A stretch of DNA of 64,000 nucleotides from Microbacterium helvum (GCF_014779795.1 NZ_JACXZS010000001.1:434001-498000); one strand, 5' to 3'; shown: positions 28,234 through 37,378, counted from the first letter of the stretch. A program made the numbers and translations. Notes: generated from the letters alone by a model not told the origin.

Positions 28234-28889
28234 TCGCGACCGGCGTTCTCGGGTTGCGGGCGGACACCCTGGGTGCGCTCTGCCGTGATCACAGCCTGCA
28301 GCCGCACGCCCGGGTCGGCGCGCGAGCTCGTGGCGAGCACTCGGAAGTCCGCCTCGACCAGAAGGCGACTGAGCTCTTCGACCGGCCAGTAGTACGCGGT
28401 GACCACGGCATGGGGGAACGCCTCGAGCCGCTCCCCGGTGAAGAACCCGACCAGTAGCCCGCCGCCAGGCCGGATCACCCGGGCAAGCTCGGCGAGGGCG
28501 GTCGGCATCTCGTCGGGGGTGAGATGGATGAGCGAGAACCACGACAGGATGCCGGCGGCCGAGGCGTCGGGAATGTCGAGGTCGGGCAGGCGCCCGGCCC
28601 GGAACGACACGTCGGGAAAACGCGTGCGGGCATGGTCGAGGAACTCCGGCACCATCTCGATGCCCTCCGCAGCGACGCCGTTGCGCATGAGGAAGTCCGT
28701 CCAGTGACCCGGGCCGCTTCCGATGTCGAGCACCGGGCCGCCCACACCCCGAGCCCAGTCGAGGATCAGCCGACGGTCGGCGGCGGTTGCGGCATCCACT
28801 GTTCCGAAGAGCTCGATGTACTCAGCGGAACGCGCACCATAGGCGGCGCGCACCTCGGCGCTCCTGACTCCGACGTGCTCGCTCTCCAC
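28182..28889 (-). CDS. Class I SAM-dependent methyltransferase
   Basis: A 235-residue methyltransferase. Motif I VLDIGSGPGHWTDFL binds SAM; SWFSLIHLTPDEMPTALAEL and VIRPGGGLLVGFF follow the usual order. Substrate unknown. The natural end is probably near residue 205 (LQAVITAER), where the remnant at 25466 stops; the last about 30 residues (TQGVRPQPENAGRDQ onward) are low-complexity and are read antisense to the HTH end of the LuxR-type gene. This looks like a stop codon lost through rearrangement. Confidence 0.82.
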   Translation of the reverse strand: MESEHVGVRSAEVRAAYGARSAEYIELFGTVDAATAADRRLILDWARGVGGPVLDIGSGPGHWTDFLMRNGVAAEGIEMVPEFLDHARTRFPDVSFRAGRLPDLDIPDASAAGILSWFSLIHLTPDEMPTALAELARVIRPGGGLLVGFFTGERLEAFPHAVVTAYYWPVEELSRLLVEADFRVLATSSRADPGVRLQAVITAERTQGVRPQPENAGRDQRAAAMPEGAPRSSSS

Positions 28890-28917
28890 CGTGTCAACGT
28901 AGCGCTACGGTGGCTGA

Positions 28918-29517
28918 ATGCGATGCCGCTCAGCTCTGGTCGTAGGTTCGCTGCTGCTCTCCGTCACGCTGAGCGGGTGTGCCACTGCCACAGCCGCAGG
29001 GAGCGCAGCAGACGGGAGCGCCACCTCGCCGGCCGTACTCAGCGAGCCGACCCCGACCGAGGCCTCCCCCACGCCGGTGGACCCGGAAGCCGCGGCGGCG
29101 CACGCGAAGGCGCAGGCCTGGCTGGATGCCGCCGCTCTGCCGCCCGGTGCCGTCCGCTCCGAGAAGCCCGTCGGCAGCTACCTGTCGTACACCGGATGGC
29201 CCTGCGGTCCGATCGAAGAGATCGAGGCGTACTGGACGGTCCCCGACATCACCGTCGCGGACACCGCCATCTGGCTGCGCGACCACCCGACCGCCGATCT
29301 CATCACCTCCACGCCGTGGAGCTTCGACGATCCGACGATCGACTCGGCCATAGTGGGCTACATCCCCGCCCCGAACGCTCAGGAGGGCGTCGTGTACACC
29401 CTCGCGACGTACCGCGACGGTGTCGCCGTGCGGGCCGAGATCGCGGCCCTCACGGCTTCGGGCAGTTGTCCGCCGCTCCCCGACGGGGCGCAGTACGGAG
29501 CACCGGGGCAGGGATAG
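28918..29517 (+). CDS. Predicted lipoprotein
   Basis: A 199-residue protein with a lipoprotein signal: hydrophobic residues 6-18 and lipobox LSGC (Cys20). A Ser/Thr/Pro/Ala-rich linker to about residue 60 is followed by a globular domain with WLDAAALPPGAV, YTGWPCGPIEEIEAYWTVP and a final Cys. Found on the outer face of the membrane; function unknown. TACGGT (28906-28911) lies 6 nt before the ATG, a leaderless promoter. Divergent from the methyltransferase gene by 28 bp. Confidence 0.8.
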   Translation: MRCRSALVVGSLLLSVTLSGCATATAAGSAADGSATSPAVLSEPTPTEASPTPVDPEAAAAHAKAQAWLDAAALPPGAVRSEKPVGSYLSYTGWPCGPIEEIEAYWTVPDITVADTAIWLRDHPTADLITSTPWSFDDPTIDSAIVGYIPAPNAQEGVVYTLATYRDGVAVRAEIAALTASGSCPPLPDGAQYGAPGQG

Positions 29518-29563
29518 CCTGCCCACCTTGTCGCGCGGGCCGGGTGTGCGGTAATACTTGCCC

Positions 29564-31294
29564 ATGACGGCGACTGCAGGTGGTCACCGGCCGAGCCGGA
29601 TCCCGATCATCGGCCAGCTCCGGTCCTACCGGCGCGGGTGGCTGCGGGGCGACCTGATCGCCGGGGTCACCGTCGCCGCCCTCATCGTGCCGAAGAACCT
29701 GGGGTACGCGGGGATCGCCGGTGTACCCCTGCAGAACGGCCTGTACGCCGCCGCCGCCGGCGCGATCCTCTACGCGATCTTCGGCACGAGCCGGCAGATC
29801 TCGATGGGTCCGAGCTCGGGGCTCGCGGCCGTCGCCGCAAGCGCCGTGCTCGCCGCGGCCATCATCGGCGAGCAGGACGTCGCCTCGTTCGTCGCCGGGA
29901 TCACCCTGGCCTCCGGCATCCTGTTCCTCCTGCTCGCCGTCTTCCGGATGGGCTGGATCGCACAGTTCCTCTCGCGCGCGGTCGTAACGGGATTTCTCTT
30001 CGGCGCGGCGATCGATGTCGTGATCGGCGAGCTGCCCAAGCTCACGGGGACCGAGACCGAAGGCGCGAACCCGCTCCAGGAGCTGTGGTCGTGGTTCGGG
30101 ACGCTGGGAGCGACGCACCAGGCGACGGTGCTGGTCGGGGCCGTCTCGCTGGTGGTGGTCTTCGGCCTTCGGGTGGTCGCGCCGCGGGTCCCCGGCGCTC
30201 TGGTGCTCGTGGTGGGCGGATTGCTGGCGTCGGCGCTCCTCGATCTCAGCGCCAAGGGCGTGGCGGTGGTCGGCGATGTGCCCCGCGGCCTTCCCGCGCT
30301 GCAGGTGCCCGACATGGAGCTGATGTGGGAACATGCGGGCACCGTCGCTCTGGCTGCGGTCGCGCTGGTCATGATCGGCTTCTCGCAGACCGCGGGCGAC
30401 GCGCGCACGTTCGCCGCCAAGCACCGCTATCAGATCGACATCAACCAGGAGTCCGTCGCCCAGTCGATGGCCAACATCGGCTCGGGGCTGTTCCAGGGGA
30501 TGCCGGTGTCGACCAGCCTGTCGGCGAGCTCACTCAACGACCGGTCGGGCGCCAAGACCGGGGTCGCGTCGCTGACCTCCGGCGTCACGGTCCTGCTCAC
30601 GCTGCTCGTCCTGGCACCGCTGTTCTCGGATCTGCCCAAGGCGGTCCTCGGCGCACTCATCATCGAGGCGGTCGTGAGCGGCATGATGGATCTTCCGGAG
30701 ATGAGGCGACTGTTCCGGGTCAAGAAGGTCGACTTCTGGATCGCGATCATCGCGCTGCTGGGCACTCTGGTGTTCGGCGTGCTCGCGGGCGTGATCATCG
30801 GGATCGGTCTCTCGCTGGTGTGGCTGGTCGCGGTCGCCACGCATCCCGAGATGCCGGCCCTCGGGCGCGAGCGGGGCACGCAGGTCTTCCGCGAGGTCGC
30901 AGACCATCCGGACGACGAGATCGTGGCGGATGTCGCGGTGGTGCGGTTCGACGGCGGGCTGTTCTTCGCGACCGCGGACGCACTCGAGGATCGACTTCGC
31001 GAGGTGATCCAGGCGAACCCGGGTCTCACCGGGATCGTCCTGGACTGCGGCGGCATCAACTTCATCGACTCTCAGGGCGCGGCGTCGATGGCCGACGTCG
31101 TGGCCCTCGCCCGCGACGCGGGCGTGCAGCTGCGCCTGACCCGGCTGAAGCCCGGCCCCCGCACCGTCCTCGACCGCGAGGGCGTCATCGACATCCTCGG
31201 CAAGGACCATATTCACGGCAACATCCACCGCGCCGTCGAGGCGGGGCAGAGGGATGCCGCGAGCCGGCGCGATGACACCGACCCGGCGGGTTAG
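29564..31294 (+). CDS. SulP-family anion permease with STAS domain
   Basis: A 576-residue sulfate permease-type carrier. The N-terminal signature GVTVAALIVPKNLGYAGIAG and about 12-14 membrane segments fill residues 25-430. The cytoplasmic STAS domain follows (about 445-560) with GIVLDCGGINFIDSQGAASM. It imports an inorganic or organic anion; sulfate or bicarbonate cannot be told apart. TAATAC (29552-29557) ends 6 nt before the ATG at 29564. No other gene shares its transcript. Confidence 0.9.
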   Translation: MTATAGGHRPSRIPIIGQLRSYRRGWLRGDLIAGVTVAALIVPKNLGYAGIAGVPLQNGLYAAAAGAILYAIFGTSRQISMGPSSGLAAVAASAVLAAAIIGEQDVASFVAGITLASGILFLLLAVFRMGWIAQFLSRAVVTGFLFGAAIDVVIGELPKLTGTETEGANPLQELWSWFGTLGATHQATVLVGAVSLVVVFGLRVVAPRVPGALVLVVGGLLASALLDLSAKGVAVVGDVPRGLPALQVPDMELMWEHAGTVALAAVALVMIGFSQTAGDARTFAAKHRYQIDINQESVAQSMANIGSGLFQGMPVSTSLSASSLNDRSGAKTGVASLTSGVTVLLTLLVLAPLFSDLPKAVLGALIIEAVVSGMMDLPEMRRLFRVKKVDFWIAIIALLGTLVFGVLAGVIIGIGLSLVWLVAVATHPEMPALGRERGTQVFREVADHPDDEIVADVAVVRFDGGLFFATADALEDRLREVIQANPGLTGIVLDCGGINFIDSQGAASMADVVALARDAGVQLRLTRLKPGPRTVLDREGVIDILGKDHIHGNIHRAVEAGQRDAASRRDDTDPAG

Positions 31295-31328
31295 GGCGTC
31301 GCGGCCGACTCCCCTTCGCTCCCGCTCG

Positions 31329-32168
31329 TCATCGGCTCGTGACGATCGCGTTCACGAGGGCCTCGATGGGCGCGCGGGCCGCGCGCGGGTTGTCGAGCAG
31401 CACGAAGTCGACTTCGCTGAGCTGCGGCAGCCCCCACGCCGCAGGGGCGAGATCGAGCGTCTCGGGCACCATCGTCCGCGGGAAGACCGCGACGCCGAGC
31501 CCTGCCCGCGCGGCGGCGGTCGCCCCGTTCACCTCGCGCACGTTGCAGGTGATCCGCCAGCTGCGCCCGGCGCTCTCGAGCGCGTCGATGGCCGCTGCGC
31601 GAGAGATGCTGGGCGGCTGATAGACGATCAGCGGGACGGGTCCGTCCGGGTCCATGGTGAACGAGCGGTGTGCCACCCAGAGGTGCCGCTCTCGGCGGAC
31701 CAGGCGCCCCTCGGGCGCGCCGGATTCCTGCTTGACGTAGACGAGGTCGAGCTGCCCCGCGCGCAGGCGCCGTGCCAATGAGCCGCTCTGCGCGACCGTG
31801 AGCTCGAGGTTGATCTGGGGGTAGAGCTGACGGAAGTTGCGCAGGATCTTCGGCAGCTGGGTGAGCGCGAGATCGTCGGCCGACCCGAAGCGGATCCGTC
31901 CGCGCATGGCCGAGCCGGTGAAGTACGAGGCGGCCTCGTCGTGGGCGGAGAGGATGCTGCGCGCGAAGCCGAGCATCGCCTGCCCGTTGTCGGTCAGCGC
32001 GACCCTTCGGGTGTCGCGCACCAGCAGCTGCCTGCCGGCCGCCGTCTCGAGCTTGCGCACCTGCTGGCTCACTGTCGGCTGGCTGAGGCGAAGGATCTCG
32101 GCGGCTCGCGTGAAGCTCAGTGTGTCGGCGACGGCGACGAAGCTGCGCAGCAGCTGCGGATCGAACAC
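31329..32168 (-). CDS. LysR-family transcriptional regulator
   Basis: A 279-residue LysR-type regulator: winged HTH at residues 1-60 (LLRSFVAVADTLSFTRAAEI, LRLSQPTVSQQVRKLE), then a periplasmic-binding-like effector domain from about 90. AAGGAGG before the ATG is a strong ribosome site. It is divergent from the MFS exporter gene at 32268, the classical arrangement for a LysR regulator and its target. An AT-richer patch at 32193-32220 between them is a candidate binding site. Confidence 0.92.
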   Translation of the reverse strand: MFDPQLLRSFVAVADTLSFTRAAEILRLSQPTVSQQVRKLETAAGRQLLVRDTRRVALTDNGQAMLGFARSILSAHDEAASYFTGSAMRGRIRFGSADDLALTQLPKILRNFRQLYPQINLELTVAQSGSLARRLRAGQLDLVYVKQESGAPEGRLVRRERHLWVAHRSFTMDPDGPVPLIVYQPPSISRAAAIDALESAGRSWRITCNVREVNGATAAARAGLGVAVFPRTMVPETLDLAPAAWGLPQLSEVDFVLLDNPRAARAPIEALVNAIVTSR

Positions 32169-32192
32169 ATGACCTCCTTGACTCGGACCAGC

Positions 32193-32220
32193 CTATTGAA
32201 GAATGCAATGACATTGATAG
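32193..32220. promoter_or_regulatory. Candidate LysR binding region
   Basis: The low-GC stretch begins CTATTGAA and ends TTGATAG, giving an imperfect dyad (CTAT...ATAG) around ATGCAAT. Its place between lysR (32168) and the MFS start (32268) fits a LysR site, but the match to T-N11-A is not exact. Confidence 0.35.
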
Positions 32221-32267
32221 GTGAGATTCCTCTTCGCAATCTGTCGCCCCTGGCTACCGTCGAAGAG

Positions 32268-33608
32268 GTGAGCACCACGCGCGTCCCCGTCCCACCCTCG
32301 TCCATCGATCTGATGACGCAGACGGCGACGGCGCCGATCCCGGTCCTGCATGGCCGGCGCGGGTGGCGCGAGACGTTCAGCGCGCTGAGCGCGCACAACT
32401 ACCGGCTGTACGTCTCGTCGATGCTGCTCGCCAACGTCGGCGGCTGGATGGCGAGGATCGCGATCGACTGGCTCGTGTTCGAGCTGACGGGCGACGTCGC
32501 GATGGTCGGCCTGGTGGTCGCGCTCCAGTTCGCCCCGACGCTCCTTCTCGGGCCGTGGGCGGGCGTCATCGCCGACCGCTTCTCCCGGCGCAGGACGCTG
32601 ATGATCACGCAATCGATCGGAACGATCGCGAATGCCGTGCTCGCCGTGCTCGTGCTCACCGGGCAGTGCCGGCTCTGGCAGGTGCTGGCGGTCGCCCTCA
32701 TCACCGGCACCTCCATGGCGGTCGACGGCCCGAGCCGCTCCGCGTTCGTCTCCGAGATGGTGGGCACGCATCGCCTGCGCAACGCGATCAGCCTCAACGC
32801 GGCGGTGTTCCACTTCTCCGGGCTGGTCGGGCCGGCTCTGAGCGGCATGCTGATCGTCGTCGTCGGCTCGGGCTGGTCGATCGCGGTCAACGCGACGGCA
32901 TCCTTCATCGCGGTCCTCGCGCTCGCCTTCATGCGCCCGGGCGAACTCGTCCGCGCCCCGGGTGCACCCCGCGGCAGAGGCCAGATCCGTGAGGCGCTGC
33001 GCTACGCGATCGGCAAGCCGACGATCCTCTGGCCGCTTCTCATGCTGGCCGTCGTCGCCGTGTTCGGGATGAATCTGCCGGTGCTCTTCACAGCCTCTGC
33101 CGACGAGACCTACGACACGGGCGCGACGGGCTACGGCCTGTACAGCTCGCTCGCCGCCCTGGGCGCGCTCATCGGCGCGGTGCTGTCGACGCGTCGACGG
33201 GTGCTGCGGCTTCGCACGATCGTGCTGGCGACGATGCTGTACGGCGCGGTCACCGCCTTCGCCGGGCTCGCTCCGAGCTACGGGCTGTTCCTCGGCGCGG
33301 TCGTGGGCATCGGCATCACACGCCTCACCTTCGCCACCGCGGCGGAGTCGCTGACCCAGCTCTCGACGAATCTGGCGATCCGCGGTCGCGTGATGTCGTT
33401 CTACCTGATGACGGTGACGGGCGGTCAGGCGCTCGGCGGCATCATCATCGGCTCGATCGCCGAATCGGCGGGAGTGACGACGGCGTTCGTGGTGGCGGGC
33501 GGCGCCCCTCTGATCGCCGGAGCCGTCGCCTGCGTCGTGCTCGCGCGATCGAGGCGGCTCCGGCTCGTCGTGCGTTCGAGACGCGTGCGGATCGTCCAGC
33601 TCGCCTAG
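32268..33608 (+). CDS. MFS exporter (EntS/MFS_3-like)
   Basis: A 446-residue major facilitator with twelve hydrophobic segments and the loop motif GVIADRFSRRRTLMI. SFALSAHNYRLY-type start and MAVDGPSRSAFVSEMV are typical of the MFS_3 group that includes siderophore and drug exporters. Substrate unknown. GTG at 32268 was chosen because TACCGT (32255-32260) lies 7 nt upstream; the frame is open further upstream but overlaps the LysR gene. Probably controlled by the divergent LysR regulator. Confidence 0.82.
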   Translation: MSTTRVPVPPSSIDLMTQTATAPIPVLHGRRGWRETFSALSAHNYRLYVSSMLLANVGGWMARIAIDWLVFELTGDVAMVGLVVALQFAPTLLLGPWAGVIADRFSRRRTLMITQSIGTIANAVLAVLVLTGQCRLWQVLAVALITGTSMAVDGPSRSAFVSEMVGTHRLRNAISLNAAVFHFSGLVGPALSGMLIVVVGSGWSIAVNATASFIAVLALAFMRPGELVRAPGAPRGRGQIREALRYAIGKPTILWPLLMLAVVAVFGMNLPVLFTASADETYDTGATGYGLYSSLAALGALIGAVLSTRRRVLRLRTIVLATMLYGAVTAFAGLAPSYGLFLGAVVGIGITRLTFATAAESLTQLSTNLAIRGRVMSFYLMTVTGGQALGGIIIGSIAESAGVTTAFVVAGGAPLIAGAVACVVLARSRRLRLVVRSRRVRIVQLA

Positions 33609-33690
33609 CCGGTCGCGACCGTCCCGGTCGCGATCGGCCCGATCGCGCTCGGCGGTCGACGCCGCCCCGGCGTGACGGCATCCATCCGGT

Positions 33691-35343
33691 TCACACCCGG
33701 GCGCGGTCGGGGTCGTCCACCGTCTCGGGGTCGACGGGGATCTCGCCCGGGCGATAGCGCGGCAGACGCGAGGCCGGGATGGCGGCGATCAGGCTGATGC
33801 CGGCGAGGATGAGGAACCCGAGCTTGAGCGTGCGCAGGCGCTCCTCTTCGTTGAGCGCCACGGCGGCGTCGATCTGCGCCTGGTCGGCGTCGGTGCGCTC
33901 CAGCACGGCACGCAGGTCGTCGTTGCTCACGAAGTTGACCTGGTCGAGGTCGACCTGCGCGACCAGCTCGGGAGGAAGCTCGGGGTGATCGGCGACGGCG
34001 TTGCCGATCCCGATGCTCAGCGTCGTGACCAGCACGGCGCCCATCACAGCGGTGCCCACGGCCGAGGCGAGGTTCTGCGTCGTGCCGCGGATCGACCCGA
34101 CGTCGCCCGCCAGCGTCTTGGGCGCCGAGGTCACCAGCACGTTGAACACCAGCGTCACCAGCGCACCCTGGCCGATGCCGAACACGATGAGCCCGAGGAT
34201 GGTCGGCAGCGTCTCCCAGTTGTTGGTCACCACGACCGACAGCCACACCAGCGCCAGCGTCGTCAGCCCGAACGAGAACAGGCCGATCGTGCGCGGCGAG
34301 TAGCGACGGTAGAACCGCACGATGAGCGTCGCGGTGACGAACACCGTGAGGTTGAACGGCATCATCGCCAAGGACGTGTCGAACGGTGTGCGGCCCTGCA
34401 CCACCTGGATGTAGGTCGGCACGGTGAAGTTCACCGCCGCCTCCATCGCCACGATGATGAACATGGCGTACACCGCCGCGCGCTCACGGCCATGACCCAG
34501 CACCGACAGATCGACCAGCGGCTGCAGTCCGCGCCGCATTCGGCGCCGCGTCCACACGAAGAACAGCTGCCCGAACACGATGCCGAACACCACCAGGATC
34601 GGCGCGGGCGACATGCCCACCACCGAGAACGGGGCGCCCTCGCGCGCCTCGAGGATGCCCCACGCGTTCAGGTTGTTGAAGCCGACGGTGAGCAGCACGA
34701 TCGCCACGCCGATCAGCACCGACGCGACGAGATCGATCTTGACCGCCGGGTTGCCGCGATCCGAGCGCAGCCGGAAGCTCAGGATGAGGACGACCACCGC
34801 CAGCCCCAGCGTGATGCCGAACACCGGCCGCCAGCCGACGAGCGTGCCCAGCGTTCCGCCGATGAGGAACGCGCTCACGCCCGAGAAGGCGCGCGCCGAC
34901 CCCAGCGAGCCGACGGCGGTCGCCTGCTGCGCGCCCCGGTAGTTCTCGGCGATGAGCGCGACCAGCGAGGGCACGATGATCGCCGCCGCCGCGCCCGCGA
35001 GCACCTGCCCGGCGATCGCCCACGCCATCGACTGCGCGAGGATCATCATGAGCGACGACGCGCCGAACACCACGATCACGACCCGGAAGATGCGCACCCA
35101 GCCGACCCGCTGACCGAGCTTCGCGCCCGTCATCACCAGCGCCGCCACCGCGAGACCGTAGACCACGATCGTCGTGCTCGCCACCGTCGGCGGCACCCCG
35201 AAGTCCTCGACGAAGCCGCCCAGCGAGATCGGCAGCGCAGCCACGTTGAACGACATCAGCACCTGGGCCAGGAACAGCCCGACCATCGGGACCCAGGACC
35301 GCCGCTCGGCATCGGCCTGCGGCATCCGCTCGTCCATCGTCAT
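33691..35343 (-). CDS. MFS transporter, DHA2-like (14 segments)
   Basis: A 550-residue facilitator with about fourteen membrane segments; GQVLAGAAAAIIVPSLVALI and the long acidic external loop near residues 455-515 (DHPELPPELVAQVDLDQVNF) before the last segment are DHA2 features. Probably a drug or metabolite exporter. The ATG at 35343 overlaps the glutaminase stop (ATGA), so both are translated from one mRNA, an unusual pairing that may indicate glutamine/glutamate or acid-stress related export; this is inference. Confidence 0.85.
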   Translation of the reverse strand: MTMDERMPQADAERRSWVPMVGLFLAQVLMSFNVAALPISLGGFVEDFGVPPTVASTTIVVYGLAVAALVMTGAKLGQRVGWVRIFRVVIVVFGASSLMMILAQSMAWAIAGQVLAGAAAAIIVPSLVALIAENYRGAQQATAVGSLGSARAFSGVSAFLIGGTLGTLVGWRPVFGITLGLAVVVLILSFRLRSDRGNPAVKIDLVASVLIGVAIVLLTVGFNNLNAWGILEAREGAPFSVVGMSPAPILVVFGIVFGQLFFVWTRRRMRRGLQPLVDLSVLGHGRERAAVYAMFIIVAMEAAVNFTVPTYIQVVQGRTPFDTSLAMMPFNLTVFVTATLIVRFYRRYSPRTIGLFSFGLTTLALVWLSVVVTNNWETLPTILGLIVFGIGQGALVTLVFNVLVTSAPKTLAGDVGSIRGTTQNLASAVGTAVMGAVLVTTLSIGIGNAVADHPELPPELVAQVDLDQVNFVSNDDLRAVLERTDADQAQIDAAVALNEEERLRTLKLGFLILAGISLIAAIPASRLPRYRPGEIPVDPETVDDPDRARV

Positions 35344-36359
35344 GACGCGACTCCATCCAGATCGGACGCCCACCGTGCGGAGGCGAAGAGATTGAGGCCG
35401 AGCGCGCGCGACAGGTAGGCGCATGCGCGCTGGCCGCGGACGCTGTTGCCCGCCGCATCGAGGCGGGGCGAGAAGGCGCCCACGGCGCCCTTGCCGGGAG
35501 CGACCGCGACGATGCCGCCCGAGACGCCCGACTTCGCCGGCAGCCCGATCTCGAACAGCCACTCCCCCGAACGCTCGTAGAGACCGCACGAGGCGAGCAC
35601 CGACAGCGTGTCGCGACAGACCTCGGCCGAGACGACCTGCTCCCCGGTGACCGGGTTCACGCCGCCGTCGGCGAGTGTCGCCCCCATGACGGCGAGGTCG
35701 TGGGCGTCGACGGCGAGGGAGCACTGCCGCGTGTACACGTCGACGGCCTCGTCGGCGTCGGCGGCGAGACGGCCGTAGCTGTGCAGCAGCTGCGCGATCG
35801 CGCGGTTGCGGTGGTTCGTCTCGGTCTCGGAGCGATACACCTCTTCGTCGAGATCGAGCGGACGCCCGGCGAAGCGCGACAAGCCGTCGCGCACGACGGC
35901 CCACCGCTCCTCGGCGTCCGATGTGGGCAGCAGCGCCGTCGTCGCGATCGCGCCGGCGTTGACCATCGGGTTCATGGGGCTGCCGGCGTTGAGCTCGACC
36001 GCGATCACCGAGTTGAACGCGAGGCCCGTGTTGTTGACGCCGACGCGCTCGTGCACGCGCTCGTGGCCGATCGCCTCGCACGCGAGCGCGAACACGAACG
36101 CCTTCGAGATGGACTGGATGGTGAATCGGATGCCGGCGTCCCCGGCCTCATGGACGCCGCCGTCGACCCCCACGAGGCTGAGCCCGAACCAGTCGGGGTC
36201 GGCCTGCGCCAGCGCCGGGATGTAGTCCGCGACCGTGCCGTCGTCGGCCGCCGCGTAGCGCACGTGGGCGGCGTGCACCAGCTCGTCCACTCGCATACCC
36301 GGGGGCAGCGCCCCGTTCGACGATTGCTGTGCGACGTCGAGCACATCTGCTTCGAACAC
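35340..36359 (-). CDS. glsA: Glutaminase A
   Basis: A 339-residue serine-dependent glutaminase that hydrolyses glutamine to glutamate and ammonia. The SxxK is SISK in FTIQSISKAFVFALA; other marks are NNTGLAFNSVIAVE, NPMVNAGAIATTAL, ETETNHRNRAIAQLL and the C-terminal LPAKSGVSGGIVAVAPGKGA. Slightly longer than average (about 310) because of a Gly/Arg-containing start. The GTG at 36359 follows GAGGGGG. First gene of an operon with the DHA2-type transporter. Confidence 0.92.
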   Translation of the reverse strand: MFEADVLDVAQQSSNGALPPGMRVDELVHAAHVRYAAADDGTVADYIPALAQADPDWFGLSLVGVDGGVHEAGDAGIRFTIQSISKAFVFALACEAIGHERVHERVGVNNTGLAFNSVIAVELNAGSPMNPMVNAGAIATTALLPTSDAEERWAVVRDGLSRFAGRPLDLDEEVYRSETETNHRNRAIAQLLHSYGRLAADADEAVDVYTRQCSLAVDAHDLAVMGATLADGGVNPVTGEQVVSAEVCRDTLSVLASCGLYERSGEWLFEIGLPAKSGVSGGIVAVAPGKGAVGAFSPRLDAAGNSVRGQRACAYLSRALGLNLFASARWASDLDGVAS

Positions 36360-36505
36360 GGAGCCCCCTCGGATTTCGGCGCGCTCTCGCACCCTATCGG
36401 CACCGGCAGCGGCGGGGCGTCTGCCTCAGCGTGCGTCTGCCAGAGGACCGTCGGGCGAGGAGTCGACGTCCCGACGCGGGCGTCTCCGCGGCGAGATCCG
36501 CTCGC

Positions 36506-36955
36506 TCAAGCTCGACGGTAGCGACTGACCCAGAGGCCGGGAACCGGCTCGAAGTCGGATTGGTGCAGGAATCCCAGCGACTCGTACAGCGCGCGAGCGG
36601 GAGCGTTGTCGCGTCCGGTGGCCACCTCCGTCACGGGTGCGAGCTCCATGACCTCGGTCACGAGGGCGGTGCCAAGACCTTGTCGGTGGTGGCTGGGACT
36701 GATCATGAGGCGGTCGAGGTCGACGACATCGTGCTCGATCGCATATCCGGCCGCCCCCGCGATCTGCTGGTCGTCGTCGAAAGAGGCGATCCATTCCAGG
36801 CCAGCCGAGAGCAGGTCCGACTCCGTCTCATGGAGCGGCGGAATACGGTCGTCACCGATCAGCTCCGCCTCGACGGCGTAGGCCTTGTGCTGGAGGTCGA
36901 GCAGATGCGGGGCGTGAACCCCGACTTCTTCCGCGGTAAGTCTGCGCATCCGCAC
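36506..36955 (-). CDS. GNAT-family N-acetyltransferase
   Basis: A 149-residue acetyltransferase. The acetyl-CoA loop is SPSHHRQGLGTALV, preceded by VVDLDRLMI and followed by ATGRDNAPARALYESLGF. Substrate unknown. AAGGAG (minus strand, 36970-36965) is 9 nt from the GTG at 36955 and 15 nt from an internal ATG at 36949, so the GTG is preferred. It is the last backbone gene before the displaced tRNA-Ser end. Confidence 0.82.
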   Translation of the reverse strand: MRMRRLTAEEVGVHAPHLLDLQHKAYAVEAELIGDDRIPPLHETESDLLSAGLEWIASFDDDQQIAGAAGYAIEHDVVDLDRLMISPSHHRQGLGTALVTEVMELAPVTEVATGRDNAPARALYESLGFLHQSDFEPVPGLWVSRYRRA

Positions 36956-36985
36956 GGTCCGGCTCTCCTTCGTACGCGGACGAGA

Positions 36986-37009
36986 AAACCCTCGGATGAC
37001 CGGGGGTTT
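36986..37009 (-). terminator. Displaced tRNA-Ser terminator
   Basis: AAACCC-T-CGG (36986-36995), loop ATGA, CCG-G-GGGTTT (37000-37009): a hairpin followed on the minus strand by TTTTCTCG. It lies 5 bp downstream of the tRNA-Ser 3'-end copy at 37015-37037, as a native tRNA terminator would, but the tRNA body is 19.4 kb away. Confidence 0.75.
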
Positions 37010-37014
37010 CTTGG

Positions 37015-37037
37015 CGGAGACGGAGGGATTAGAACCC
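37015..37037 (-). repeat. Copy of tRNA-Ser(GCU) 3' end, likely distal attachment site
   Basis: CGGAGACGGAGGGATTAGAA plus CCC matches the 3' end of the tRNA-Ser gene (56373-56395) at 22 of 23 bases in the same orientation. It is followed on the minus strand by CCA and the terminator; the intact gene lacks an encoded CCA. This is the usual trace of site-specific integration into a tRNA 3' end. Confidence 0.8.
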
Positions 37038-37040
37038 GGT

Positions 37041-37378
37041 CTGGGCCTGCACGATCGACATCACATCGACATCACATCGACAGCGTCTGAGGCTGTTTGC
37101 CTTGGTTTGTGGAGGTTCGGGACTAAGTCGGGGAGCGTTTGGTGGAGTTCGCGGGGATTCGGATTCGGTTGTTCGCAGATTCTTCGCACCCTTCGTTCGA
37201 TCTCAATACCCGCGTTCCCGGGCAATCACGCGAGAGCCGAGGGGTCAGGACCCGCAATCATGTGCAAGAGATCTCTTCCGTTGTTGACACGTCTGTTCAC
37301 GGCTGGGTGGGGCGAGCGTGGCGCCATGCGCCCGGTCGAGCATCGCCGCGGAGCCGGCTCCGGCCAGCCATCCAGCTA
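37041..37378. other. Island end without a convincing gene
   Basis: This 338-bp stretch has lower GC than its surroundings. It contains an 11-bp tandem repeat ATCGACATCAC (2.6 copies, 37054-37082) and the repeat TTCGCAGATTCTTCGCA (37172-37188) that recurs near the tRNA end. Short frames here have no family features. Confidence 0.6.
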
